Shown here piece after piece: positions 1-7,931 of a stretch of 64,000 nucleotides of DNA. Location of the stretch: assembly GCA_035967665.1 (NCBI GenBank), contig JAYWLB010000046.1, positions 62,001-126,000 of the forward strand, given 5' to 3'. The position numbers and the translations under genes are program-made. Source of the DNA: Arctic95D-9 sp035967665 (GTDB lineage: Bacteria > Verrucomicrobiota > Verrucomicrobiia > Verrucomicrobiales > DEV007). Each line of letters opens with the position of its first letter. Position 1 is the stretch's first letter. The notes beneath the pieces are model-generated. The model saw only the letters and a list, made by a program, of their open reading frames with translations, was not told where the DNA came from and ran no database searches.

Positions 1-1
1 C

Positions 2-1594
2 AAGCCGGTGAATTATCCGTTTGTGATCGGATTTGAGCGGTTTCACAGCAGCCTCGATGATGAGGATTACCTCGCCGAGGGTGGTTTCATTCTGCTGAAC
101 GAACTCAACTGCGTGGCCTGTCATGCGCCGCCAAAGCATCTTGAAGAGCAACTGGAGGGCGTTGAAGCGACTTACCTGAGCGGTGTTTCGAGCCGCCTCG
201 ATCCCGTCAGTCTCGAGTTGATGATTCGGAATCCCCGCTTTCTGAAGCGCGACACGATGATGCCGAGTCTCTTCGCGGGACCCGATCGTGATCTTGCGGA
301 AGTGGAGGCGCTGAAACACTATCTGGCGAGTTTGAATGAGCCGGTTCCCGATTATCCAGTCGGGGATATTGAGGCGGGGCGCCGTTTTTATCACAGTGTC
401 GGATGCGTCGCCTGTCATGCACCTGAAGTGGGCTACCGGCCTGAGGGAATTCCGGAAAACGCGGAGATCGAACTCTCGGGTCTTCCGAGTGTGGCAATGA
501 ATCTTGCGGATCTCTACAATCTCGATGCGCTTACCCATTTCCTGTTGAAACCCCACGAGCATCGCCCCTCGGGCCGGATGCCGGATTTCAAACTCAGTGA
601 AAAAGAGGCGATCGATCTCGCGGCCTACCTTCGTGCCGGGCCCGATTTGATCCTCCCGGAAAATCTCACGAACGCGCTCGCGGAAGGAGCTTCGATGGAG
701 ACGGACGGGGCTCTAATCGCGAAGGGGAAAGCACTTTTTCAATCAAAGCAATGTCATGCCTGTCACTCCGTTCCCGATGAGCGGGGCAACGCTCTCGCAA
801 AGCCACAGGCGATGCCTCTTGCTGATATCAATCCCGATGTGATTGGCGGTTGTTTTTCAGAGCGCCCTCCCGGCGGCGCGATTCCTTTTTACGGACTTGA
901 TGAAGTGCAGAAGCGGGCCATCAGCGCGGCTTTGCGCAGGCTCGAAAGTCGGAAGGAGTTCGACCTCAAGGGGGAAGTCGATTGGAGGATGAAGCGGCTC
1001 AATTGTTACGCATGTCATGAAAGGGGCGGCGTCGGCGGTGCGGAGATGGCGAGGGAGGTGTATTTTGGATTTTCCTCGAAAGAGGCGTTGGCGCTCGGAC
1101 GATGGGGGAATCTGCCTCCTGCTCTCGACGGGATCGGGGCGAAGCTGACTCCGGACTGGATGGAGCGGGTTCTTCTCGGCGTGAACGGCGGTGGCGCGGT
1201 GCGGCCCTACATGGTGGCGAGAATGCCTTTGTTCGGGCATGAGGATGTGAAGCCCTTTCTGCAGCAGTTTAGAAAACTCGATGAACTTCCGAAAGGGCCT
1301 CGGCTCGGTGGAAAAAAGGGAACTCCGGAGGAGGGAAAGGCGGTCTTTCACTCGGCGGAAATGAATTGCCGTTCCTGTCACGGAGCCGGGGCGATTGAAT
1401 CAAGTGGATTGCCTGGAATCAATCTCGCGTTCAGTCCGGAGCGGCTCGAGCGTGACTGGTTTGAGCAATTTCTCCTCCATCCTCAGGCGGTGCAGCGGGA
1501 CACTCCAATGCCGGATGTTTTCGATGAAACGCCGGAAGGAAGACGCGCCATCCAGAGTCTCCGGGAATACCTCAAGGAAGTCGGCGCAAAGTGA
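2..1594 (+). CDS. multihaem c-type cytochrome protein, 5' end outside window
   Basis: The reading frame is open from the first bases, so the gene begins upstream; the GTG at 8 is only the first in-window start codon. Five CxxCH haem-binding motifs are visible (CVACH near residues 36 and 132, CHACH near 251, CYACH near 334, CRSCH near 455), each followed by sequence typical of class I cytochrome c domains with distal Met candidates. This matches the repeated cytochrome modules common in secreted Verrucomicrobiota and Planctomycetota proteins. The role is presumably periplasmic electron transfer; the partner is unknown. The visible part has no membrane segment, and a signal peptide would lie outside the window. 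Confidence 0.8.
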   Translation, partial: KPVNYPFVIGFERFHSSLDDEDYLAEGGFILLNELNCVACHAPPKHLEEQLEGVEATYLSGVSSRLDPVSLELMIRNPRFLKRDTMMPSLFAGPDRDLAEVEALKHYLASLNEPVPDYPVGDIEAGRRFYHSVGCVACHAPEVGYRPEGIPENAEIELSGLPSVAMNLADLYNLDALTHFLLKPHEHRPSGRMPDFKLSEKEAIDLAAYLRAGPDLILPENLTNALAEGASMETDGALIAKGKALFQSKQCHACHSVPDERGNALAKPQAMPLADINPDVIGGCFSERPPGGAIPFYGLDEVQKRAISAALRRLESRKEFDLKGEVDWRMKRLNCYACHERGGVGGAEMAREVYFGFSSKEALALGRWGNLPPALDGIGAKLTPDWMERVLLGVNGGGAVRPYMVARMPLFGHEDVKPFLQQFRKLDELPKGPRLGGKKGTPEEGKAVFHSAEMNCRSCHGAGAIESSGLPGINLAFSPERLERDWFEQFLLHPQAVQRDTPMPDVFDETPEGRRAIQSLREYLKEVGAK

Positions 1595-1615
1595 AGGCCT
1601 GTTGCCCGCGGCACT

Positions 1616-2092
1616 TCAGTCAGTGGGCGTGAAGCCCTTGTCCTCGATCAGCTTTCCGCGGAGACCGTCGGCGGCTTCGGTCGCGAGCTCGTCGCAGCGC
1701 TCGTTCATTTCGTGACCGGCATGACCTTTGACCCACTGCCAGTCGATGCGATGTCCTTCCGCAGCGGCTTCGAGTCGTTTCCAGAGATCGATGTTTTTCA
1801 CCGGCTTTTTATCCGATTTTTTCCAGCCCTTCTTTTTCCAGCCTTCGACCCAACCCTTGGTTTGGGCGTCGACGAGGTAACGCGAGTCTGAATAGACGGT
1901 GACCTGACAGGGTTCGCGGAGGATTTCGAGTCCGGCGATGGAGGCGAGGATCTCCATGCGGTTGTTCGTAGTAGTGACGAATCCCTGGGCCAGCTCGCGT
2001 GAGTGACCGCCATAGGTGACGACGGTTCCGTAGCCGCCGGGGCCGGGGTTTCCACGGGAGGAACCGTCTGTGTAGATGCAGACCTGTTTCAT
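1616..2092 (-). CDS. rnhA: ribonuclease HI
   Basis: Cleaves the RNA strand of RNA-DNA hybrids such as R-loops and Okazaki primers, in the cytoplasm. The 158-residue protein has the usual RNase HI length. The start YTDGSSRGNPGPGG carries the first catalytic Asp, followed by the NNRMEI segment with the catalytic Glu, YSDSRYLV with the second Asp, and a basic handle region (EGWKKKGWKKSD) before VKGHAGHEMNERCDELA with the flexible His and last Asp. All four acidic active-site residues appear intact. It lies 21 bp downstream of the phosphoesterase gene on the same strand and is probably cotranscribed. Confidence 0.95.
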   Translation of the reverse strand: MKQVCIYTDGSSRGNPGPGGYGTVVTYGGHSRELAQGFVTTTNNRMEILASIAGLEILREPCQVTVYSDSRYLVDAQTKGWVEGWKKKGWKKSDKKPVKNIDLWKRLEAAAEGHRIDWQWVKGHAGHEMNERCDELATEAADGLRGKLIEDKGFTPTD

Positions 2093-2113
2093 CGTCGCGG
2101 CAGGGGTAATGGA

Positions 2114-2836
2114 TTACTTACCCAGTGAAAGGCGGTGGGCCAGCATTTCCGGTAAGCCCGCCGCAATGATCTTGTCCTGAGCTTTCTGGATGTCGTAATC
2201 GATTCGCTGAATCGAGACAGTTTGCTCTTCGACGTCGTAAATCGCGTAGGAGGCACGCCAGTCGCCGTCACGGGGCTGGCCGGCACTACCTACATTGATA
2301 AAATACTTTCTCCCCATTTCGAGGTTCACGGTGGTTTCCTCGATGGGTTCGACGCTGTCTCCCTTGATGTAGATTCGCGGGGTATGCGTATGCCCGTAGA
2401 AGCAAAGTTGGGTGAATTGATAGCTGAAGCTCGCCATCGCATCAAATTTATTGGTCACATAGGTCCAGCTGCCCGGTGTATCGAGCGTCGCGTGAACGAT
2501 CGTGAAATCACGGACCTGGCGAACGAGTTTCAGGTTTCTTAAAAAGTCCTGCTCCTCTGGATTGAGATGATCGCGGGTCCACTCCATCGCCTGTTTTGCG
2601 AGCGGATTGAGTCCGTCGAGGCTCGTCGTCAGAATCGCCTCCTCGTCGTGGTTCCCTTTAACCACGGGGCATCCGAGCTCGCGCACTTTCGCAAGGCACT
2701 CTCCCGGGTTGGCCGCGTAGCCTACAATGTCGCCGGTGCAAACATGCTCGGTGCAACCTTGCTGCTCTGCATGCTCAAGGACTGCTTCGAATGCCTCGAG
2801 ATTCGCGTGGATGTCTCCAAAAATGGCGTATTTCAT
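2114..2836 (-). CDS. metallophosphoesterase, YfcE/ApaH-like
   Basis: A 240-residue calcineurin-like phosphoesterase. The dinuclear-metal signature is complete: FGDIHANLEA (D8, H10), GDIVGYAANP, VKGNHDEE, and a C-terminal YGHTHTPRIY. The family hydrolyses phosphomonoesters or phosphodiesters; the substrate cannot be read from sequence. The short form with an insert before the GHTH motif resembles the diadenosine-tetraphosphatase-like group of bacterial housekeeping phosphatases. It is cytoplasmic with no signal peptide, and is upstream of rnhA in the same direction. Confidence 0.85.
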   Translation of the reverse strand: MKYAIFGDIHANLEAFEAVLEHAEQQGCTEHVCTGDIVGYAANPGECLAKVRELGCPVVKGNHDEEAILTTSLDGLNPLAKQAMEWTRDHLNPEEQDFLRNLKLVRQVRDFTIVHATLDTPGSWTYVTNKFDAMASFSYQFTQLCFYGHTHTPRIYIKGDSVEPIEETTVNLEMGRKYFINVGSAGQPRDGDWRASYAIYDVEEQTVSIQRIDYDIQKAQDKIIAAGLPEMLAHRLSLGK

Positions 2837-2969
2837 TGCCTGTTACCCCGCACATTCAGTGATTCCGATTGAACGGGGAAGTGCGAACTAATCATAAATT
2901 AGCATTTTCGCAACGATGGGGAAGGAAAAGCTTGGAAAACTTCTGCCTGGTTTTGCTAACACTAATCGA

Positions 2970-3818
2970 TCAGGGGATGATAAGGCCGCCGGGCAGTTCG
3001 TTCGGGGCCGGTTTTTTGCGGTTCGACTTCTGCGGTCGCTTGTCAGGGTCTGCGTCGGGAATCCTTTGCGGAATAGGTATATTCAGGAACTTTTCGAGCT
3101 TCTTGATCTCAACAATCAGGGTGGGTAAGTGATTGCGTTCGCTTTCCCGGTAAAGGCCCGAGAGGTAGTCGTAGGCTTCCTGTTCTTTGCCTTCGCAGCG
3201 GGCCATGAAATAGCCGTGAAATCGCTCTACAAAGGGCAGGGCGTCGGGGAGGCCGATCGTGTCTCCGTAAACGCGCGAGGTCGCACAGTTGTCTTTCAAC
3301 TTTTCCCGATAGACTTCCGCCAGCTGCATCCGAATCGTGGCCGACTCGGGATTCTGTTTGATGCCCCGCTCTGCAATGTCCACCGCTTCGAGGGCATACG
3401 CGAAAAACCGTCTCTTCCTCTCAAATTCAGGGAGTCGGTCGTCGATCTCCATGTTCGCGGTCGCGTTGATTCCGATGTGCCAAATCCAGGTGACCCAGTG
3501 CTCTTCATCGTTGGGTTCCAGATTGGTGATCACCGCGTAAGTCTGGCTGAGTTGCTCCCAGTCTTTGTTGCTGAAGTGCTCGTAGGCCTCCAGTGTCAGG
3601 AACACCGCAACAAGCGACCTGAGCCCTCCCAGGGTGCCCATGAGCGCGGACTGACTCATTTGCTCCATAGCGGTTTGGCCCGGGGGGGGAAGCAGCAGCT
3701 TCTCTTCAACAAGCCTCACGCGAAGCCTGTCCTCGATCGGTTCACGGATGAACCCGAAGAGTGCCAGCCCGGCAATGACGAGCACGAGACGCGGGCATTT
3801 CTGTAGGATTGTCTTCAC
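2970..3818 (-). CDS. membrane-anchored TPR-like hypothetical protein
   Basis: 282 residues from a GTG start, seven bases after the upstream permease gene. One hydrophobic segment near residues 10-28 is followed by a largely helical region (WEQLSQTYAVITNLEPNDEEHW, AVDIAERGIKQNPESATIRMQLAEVY) with the spacing of tetratricopeptide repeats. The tail is basic and low-complexity (KRPQKSNRKKPAPNE). No enzyme motif is seen. Being last in an ABC-2 transporter operon, it may be an accessory or scaffold protein of that exporter; this is inference from position only. Confidence 0.6.
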   Translation of the reverse strand: MKTILQKCPRLVLVIAGLALFGFIREPIEDRLRVRLVEEKLLLPPPGQTAMEQMSQSALMGTLGGLRSLVAVFLTLEAYEHFSNKDWEQLSQTYAVITNLEPNDEEHWVTWIWHIGINATANMEIDDRLPEFERKRRFFAYALEAVDIAERGIKQNPESATIRMQLAEVYREKLKDNCATSRVYGDTIGLPDALPFVERFHGYFMARCEGKEQEAYDYLSGLYRESERNHLPTLIVEIKKLEKFLNIPIPQRIPDADPDKRPQKSNRKKPAPNELPGGLIIP

Positions 3819-3824
3819 CGGAAC

Positions 3825-4757
3825 CTAGAATTCTTTATCCACAAAAACGAGCAGTGAGAGGAGCAGGAAGACGATGAGATAGCCTCCCGTCAGCATCCCC
3901 ATCTGAGAGACCACGGCGTAGTTAATCGCCTCCCCCTGAACGACGCCTTCGCTGAACGAGAAGAGCTGATAGTTGGGGATGAGGATTTTGATGACCTTCA
4001 CGAGCATCTGCACAAAAAGATTTGAGTCACTCTGATGCAGCCAGAAATTCGTCGCCATGGTGTGGGCGTGTCCGATCAGGAAAAGGAGAACGCTCACAAT
4101 GATGGTGAAGAGGGAGCTCGAGGCAAAGGTGGACAGGAAAATCGTCACTGCTGCGACGACGGAGGCTTTCAGAAATGAAGCGAGAACCGCGATCCCGAGC
4201 TCGGCGCGGAGACCCTGCTTTTGAATAAGGGTGAGTTGTTCCGCAATTTCCTCCTGAGTGTAGCTGCTGTCCGCTTTCATTGCTTCAAATTCCGCCCCGA
4301 CAAAGTTGATCTCACGGGCGTAGATCATGACGGCGCAGATCGCATACATCGCTAGCAGTGAAACGCCGACGACGAAGAGCACACCGCCAAGCTTGCCAAC
4401 GAGATATTCGATGCGGCGCACCGGCTTTGAGAGAATCGTGTAGAGCGTTCTGTCTTCAAGATCTCTCGGAATGAGAAGGGCAGTCGAGACAATCGCGAAG
4501 AGCCACGCGAAAAGGTCCATCGTTCCGAAGGAGACCTTTTTGATCATCGAGAGTTCCTTCGCCGGGGTCGTGGGGATGTTGAAATTTCCCACCGCTACGA
4601 CGACGAGAGCGAAGGCGAGGAGAAAGTAAAAGGTCTTCATCCGGACGAGTTGTGTCACGGTGCTGGCCGCGATCGTCCAGACCCGCCCGAGGGAAAAGAG
4701 CGGAACTTTCGCCGTGGGCGGGCGCAAAGTCGGGGTGGTGGCGTTGGAATCACTCAT
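3825..4757 (-). CDS. ABC-2 type transporter permease
   Basis: 310 residues with about six hydrophobic segments: one near 38-58, one near 82-100, one at the VGVSLLAMYAICAVMIY stretch, two around 190-240 and a last one near the C-terminus. The arrangement and the RDLEDRTLYTILSKPVRR element match the ABC-2 permeases that pair with GldA/NatA-like ATPases. Its start overlaps the end of the ATPase gene by 8 bp, indicating translational coupling. The exported substrate cannot be predicted. Confidence 0.85.
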   Translation of the reverse strand: MSDSNATTPTLRPPTAKVPLFSLGRVWTIAASTVTQLVRMKTFYFLLAFALVVVAVGNFNIPTTPAKELSMIKKVSFGTMDLFAWLFAIVSTALLIPRDLEDRTLYTILSKPVRRIEYLVGKLGGVLFVVGVSLLAMYAICAVMIYAREINFVGAEFEAMKADSSYTQEEIAEQLTLIQKQGLRAELGIAVLASFLKASVVAAVTIFLSTFASSSLFTIIVSVLLFLIGHAHTMATNFWLHQSDSNLFVQMLVKVIKILIPNYQLFSFSEGVVQGEAINYAVVSQMGMLTGGYLIVFLLLSLLVFVDKEF

Positions 4758-5619
4758 TTTCAGCGTTCTCCTTTCGTTTTCCGGCGATATTGATGAAAAG
4801 CCGCTCGAGGGTGGTCCTCGGGTGACCCTGTTCGAGGATCTTTGCTTTTCCGTCTTCAGCGACGAGCGCGTTGATTTTCTCCATCAGTTCAGGGCTGGCT
4901 CCTTCGAGGGTCATTGCGGTTTGGTCTTCGATCGCGATGAGTTCATCGAGTGAACCCTCGCGGCGCATGCGGCCTTTGAAAATAATGCCGACGCGGTCGC
5001 AGACTTCCTGGACCTGCTCCAGCAGGTGAGAGCACAGGAAAACGGTGTAGCCGTCGTCGCGCAGCTTCATGATGAGATCCCGAATCTGACGGGAACCCAC
5101 GGGGTCAACACCGGCGGTCGGTTCATCGAGAATGACGAGGCGGGGATTCTGGATCAGAGTTTGAGCGAGGCCGATGCGCTGGAGCATCCCTTTGGAATAG
5201 CCACCGAGACGTCGATTCGCGGCGTCCTCGAGGTCGACGAGTTTGAGCAGTTCGGCGATACGGTCTTTCAGCTCCGAACCTTTGATTCCACAGAGTTTGC
5301 CGTAAAATTTCAGTGTTTCAGCACCGGAGAGATGCTTGTAAAAATAGGGATTTTCGGGAAGAAATCCGATCTCGTTGCGGGCGCGAATGTCGCCACTGTC
5401 GAGTCCGAATACTTTTGCGGAACCCTTGCTCGCGGCCATGAGCCCGAGAACCACCTTCATCGTCGTGGATTTCCCCGAACCGTTTGGTCCGATGAGCCCG
5501 TAGACTTCGCCCGCTTTGACCTCGAACGAGAGATTGTCGACCGCGACAACGTAGTCTTTGCTAAGACCCGTCGCGAAGACCTTGGTTAAATTTTTGACTT
5601 CTACTGCCAGTTCACTCAT
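4750..5619 (-). CDS. ABC transporter ATP-binding protein
   Basis: 289 residues. Walker A is GPNGSGKST near 43-51, the signature motif is YSKGMLQRIGLAQ, Walker B is LVILDEPTAGVDP, and the switch His is in CSHLLEQV. This is the ATPase partner of the overlapping downstream permease. The short C-terminal extension (about residues 230-289) is typical of ABC-2 exporter ATPases. It follows the acylphosphatase gene by five bases, so acylphosphatase, ATPase, permease and the TPR-like protein probably form one operon. Confidence 0.9.
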   Translation of the reverse strand: MSELAVEVKNLTKVFATGLSKDYVVAVDNLSFEVKAGEVYGLIGPNGSGKSTTMKVVLGLMAASKGSAKVFGLDSGDIRARNEIGFLPENPYFYKHLSGAETLKFYGKLCGIKGSELKDRIAELLKLVDLEDAANRRLGGYSKGMLQRIGLAQTLIQNPRLVILDEPTAGVDPVGSRQIRDLIMKLRDDGYTVFLCSHLLEQVQEVCDRVGIIFKGRMRREGSLDELIAIEDQTAMTLEGASPELMEKINALVAEDGKAKILEQGHPRTTLERLFINIAGKRKENAENE

Positions 5620-5624
5620 GAAAA

Positions 5625-5897
5625 TTAGTCTCGGATCGAAAAACCGCTGATGTCTTCTAATAGCGGCACAGTGCGTTCTTCCTGTTCCAGAATATGATGC
5701 CCGAGCGGGCTGTCGTGCAGTTCCTGAAGGAATTCATCGAGTTCCTCCTCGTCGCCCATGATTTGCAGTTCGACGCGGCCGTCGGGGCAATTCCGCACCC
5801 AGCCGAGCACATCAAACCCTTTTGCGAGCTGCTTCGTTGCGTAACGAAAACCCACTCCCTGCACTCTCCCTTCAAAAAAATACTGCTTGGCAGTCAT
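5625..5897 (-). CDS. acyP: acylphosphatase
   Basis: A 90-residue protein with the acylphosphatase fold signature: FEGRVQGVGFRYATKQLA carries the catalytic Arg of the phosphate-binding loop, and GWVRNCPDGRVELQIMG carries the catalytic Asn. It hydrolyses the carboxyl-phosphate bond of acylphosphates such as 1,3-bisphosphoglycerate. The length is exactly that of the family. It is the first gene of the leftward group with the ABC exporter; a functional link to the exporter is not evident. Confidence 0.92.
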   Translation of the reverse strand: MTAKQYFFEGRVQGVGFRYATKQLAKGFDVLGWVRNCPDGRVELQIMGDEEELDEFLQELHDSPLGHHILEQEERTVPLLEDISGFSIRD

Positions 5898-6043
5898 GGG
5901 CGCATCTTAGCAGAGGATTTGGATAGGGCGCGAGTGGATTTGAGAATATGGGCAAAAAATCACGAAACGGTAACAATGGGGCACGAAGTGGTAACGGTAA
6001 TATTGATTGCAGCTCGATCCGGATACGCAACGATAGAGAGCCT

Positions 6044-6631
6044 ATGTCATTTTCTATCCAGTCCCTTTGCGTCTTTTGCGGAGCGCAAACGAGCGCTAAT
6101 CCTGCCTTTGAAGCTTCAGCCAGAGAAGTTGGCAGTTACCTTGCGGATAAGGAAATCCGCCTCGTTTACGGCGGGGGAAGCGTCGGAATGATGGGCGCGG
6201 TCGCTGACGCGTGTCTCGAAGCGGGCGGAGAGGTTATCGGAGTGATCACCACCTACCTCCAGAGCCGCGAACTCGGGCATCCTGGGATCACTGAGATGCG
6301 CGTTGTCGAAACGATGCTGGAGCGAAAGCAGGTCATGGCGGATCTCAGCGATGGTTTTATCTCGCTTCCCGGTGGAATCGGGACGCTCGACGAACTTTTT
6401 GAGATGTTGACCTGGTCGAGGCTTTCGGTTCATGATAAGCCGAGCGGAGTCCTCAATGTGGACGGTTTTTACGACGAATTGATCTCATTCACTCAGAAAA
6501 CGCAGGTTGAAGCTGGCTTCATCAGCGCGGATGATGCCGCTAACTTGATCCACTCAACGACCCTCTCCGGTTTGCTCGCGCAACTGGAAAGCTCGATTGA
6601 GCAGGGGCCCTCTTCACTTTACCGAAAATGA
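6044..6631 (+). CDS. LOG family phosphoribohydrolase
   Basis: Members of the LOG family remove ribose 5-phosphate from nucleoside monophosphates (cytokinin nucleotides in plants, nucleotide salvage in bacteria). I place the start at ATG 6044, giving 195 residues, because the family begins with a segment like SIQSLCVFCGAQ; upstream in-frame sequence from 5948 looks non-coding. Motifs are LVYGGGSVGMMGAVAD and the conserved LPGGIGTLDELFEMLTW with the catalytic Glu. The stop overlaps the thyA start (ATGA), so it is translationally coupled to thymidylate synthase. Confidence 0.88.
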   Translation: MSFSIQSLCVFCGAQTSANPAFEASAREVGSYLADKEIRLVYGGGSVGMMGAVADACLEAGGEVIGVITTYLQSRELGHPGITEMRVVETMLERKQVMADLSDGFISLPGGIGTLDELFEMLTWSRLSVHDKPSGVLNVDGFYDELISFTQKTQVEAGFISADDAANLIHSTTLSGLLAQLESSIEQGPSSLYRK

Positions 6632-7431
6632 AAGCCTATCTCGACTTACTCACCCACGTTCTCGAGAACGGAAAGGAACGCGGCGATCGCACCGGAACCG
6701 GCACGATTGGTGTTTTCGGTGCTCAGGCGCGATTTGATCTTCGCGAAAGTTTCCCCTGTCTCACGACGAAGAAACTGCATCTCCGGTCTATCATTCATGA
6801 GCTGCTCTGGTTTCTGCAGGGTGACACGAATATCAAATACCTGAAGGACAACGGCGTTCGGATCTGGGACGAATGGGCCGACGAAAATGGCGACCTCGGT
6901 CCCGTCTACGGAAAGCAATGGCGCTCGTGGGCGAATCCGGGCTCCGGTGAAACGATCGACCAGATTGCGCGGGTCGTGGACTCGATTCGGAACAATCCGA
7001 ACAGTCGGCGTCACATCGTCAGTGCGTGGAATCCCGCCGATGTGGAGGACATGGCGCTGCCGCCGTGTCACACCATGTTTCAATTTTATGTCGATGAGAG
7101 TGCGGGGGAACTCAGCTGCCAACTCTACCAGCGGAGCGCTGATTTGTTTCTCGGGGTTCCTTTTAATATCGCTTCGTATGCCTTACTCACGATGATGATG
7201 GCCCAGGTCTGCGGTTTGAAGCCGGGTGAATTTGTTCATACCTTCGGCGATCTTCATCTTTACTCGAATCATCTCGAGCAGGCGCGTGAGCAGCTCAGCC
7301 GGGAGCCGCGAGCGCTTCCGAGAATGAAGCTGAATCCCGACGTCAAAGAAATCGACGGTTTCTGTTTCGATGATTTCGAGTTGGTCGGATACGATCCTCA
7401 TCCAACGATTAAAGCTCCCATCGCTGTATGA
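6628..7431 (+). CDS. thyA: thymidylate synthase
   Basis: Converts dUMP to dTMP with methylene-tetrahydrofolate. The 267-residue length is that of bacterial ThyA. Seen: RTGTGTIGVFGAQ near the N-terminus, LWFLQGDTNIKYL, the catalytic Cys in LPPCHTMFQFYV, QRSADLFLGVPFNIASYALL, and the folate-site THFGDLH-like motif HTFGDLHLYSNH. Both ends overlap neighbours by four bases. The downstream partner is dihydrofolate reductase, which regenerates the folate that ThyA oxidises, a classic functional pair. Confidence 0.97.
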   Translation: MKAYLDLLTHVLENGKERGDRTGTGTIGVFGAQARFDLRESFPCLTTKKLHLRSIIHELLWFLQGDTNIKYLKDNGVRIWDEWADENGDLGPVYGKQWRSWANPGSGETIDQIARVVDSIRNNPNSRRHIVSAWNPADVEDMALPPCHTMFQFYVDESAGELSCQLYQRSADLFLGVPFNIASYALLTMMMAQVCGLKPGEFVHTFGDLHLYSNHLEQAREQLSREPRALPRMKLNPDVKEIDGFCFDDFELVGYDPHPTIKAPIAV

Positions 7432-7901
7432 GTGGCCCCGTTTTAAAAGCCGTTGTCGCAATGGCGTCGAACCGCGTCATTGGGAAAGACGGTGGCTTGC
7501 CGTGGCGATTGTCTGAGGATTTGAAGTGGTTCAAAAAAATGACAGTGGGGCATCCCATCATCATGGGCCGCAAGACGATGGATTCGTTAGGGCGTCCTCT
7601 GCCAAAGCGGCGGAATATTGTCATTTCCCGGTCGCTCACCGAAGTGCCGGAGGGATTTGAGCTGGTCGGTAGCTGCGATGCCGCCGTGGAGCTGGTCAAA
7701 GACGAAGAAGCCGCCAGCGTCATCGGAGGCGCTCAAATCTACGGCGAAATGATTCCCCTGTGCGATGAAGTGCTTCTCAGCTACGTCTTCCATCCCTACG
7801 AAGGCGACACGAGCCTGCCCGAATTCGAAGCCGATTTTGAAATGACCGAAGTGTTATTCGAGAATGATGATTTCGAGTTGCGGCGATATGTGAGGAAGTA
7901 A
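7428..7901 (+). CDS. folA: dihydrofolate reductase
   Basis: Reduces dihydrofolate to tetrahydrofolate with NADPH. 157 residues, the normal size. Diagnostic segments are VIGKDGGLPWRLSEDLKWFKKMT (substrate site with the W-x-x-x-E/D element), IIMGRKTMDSLG (NADPH-binding MGRxT) and VIGGAQIYGEMIP (GGxxIY). Its start overlaps the thyA stop (ATGA). It is the last gene of the LOG-thyA-folA operon; the next gene converges from the other strand. Confidence 0.96.
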   Translation: MSGPVLKAVVAMASNRVIGKDGGLPWRLSEDLKWFKKMTVGHPIIMGRKTMDSLGRPLPKRRNIVISRSLTEVPEGFELVGSCDAAVELVKDEEAASVIGGAQIYGEMIPLCDEVLLSYVFHPYEGDTSLPEFEADFEMTEVLFENDDFELRRYVRK

Positions 7902-7931
7902 CCATTGTGGCAATCTCGCTCCGGGAGATTG

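Noticed and set aside
5948..6043. N-terminal extension of the LOG protein
   Set aside because: The extension is Asn/Gly/Arg-rich without family similarity; the conserved domain begins right after ATG 6044.
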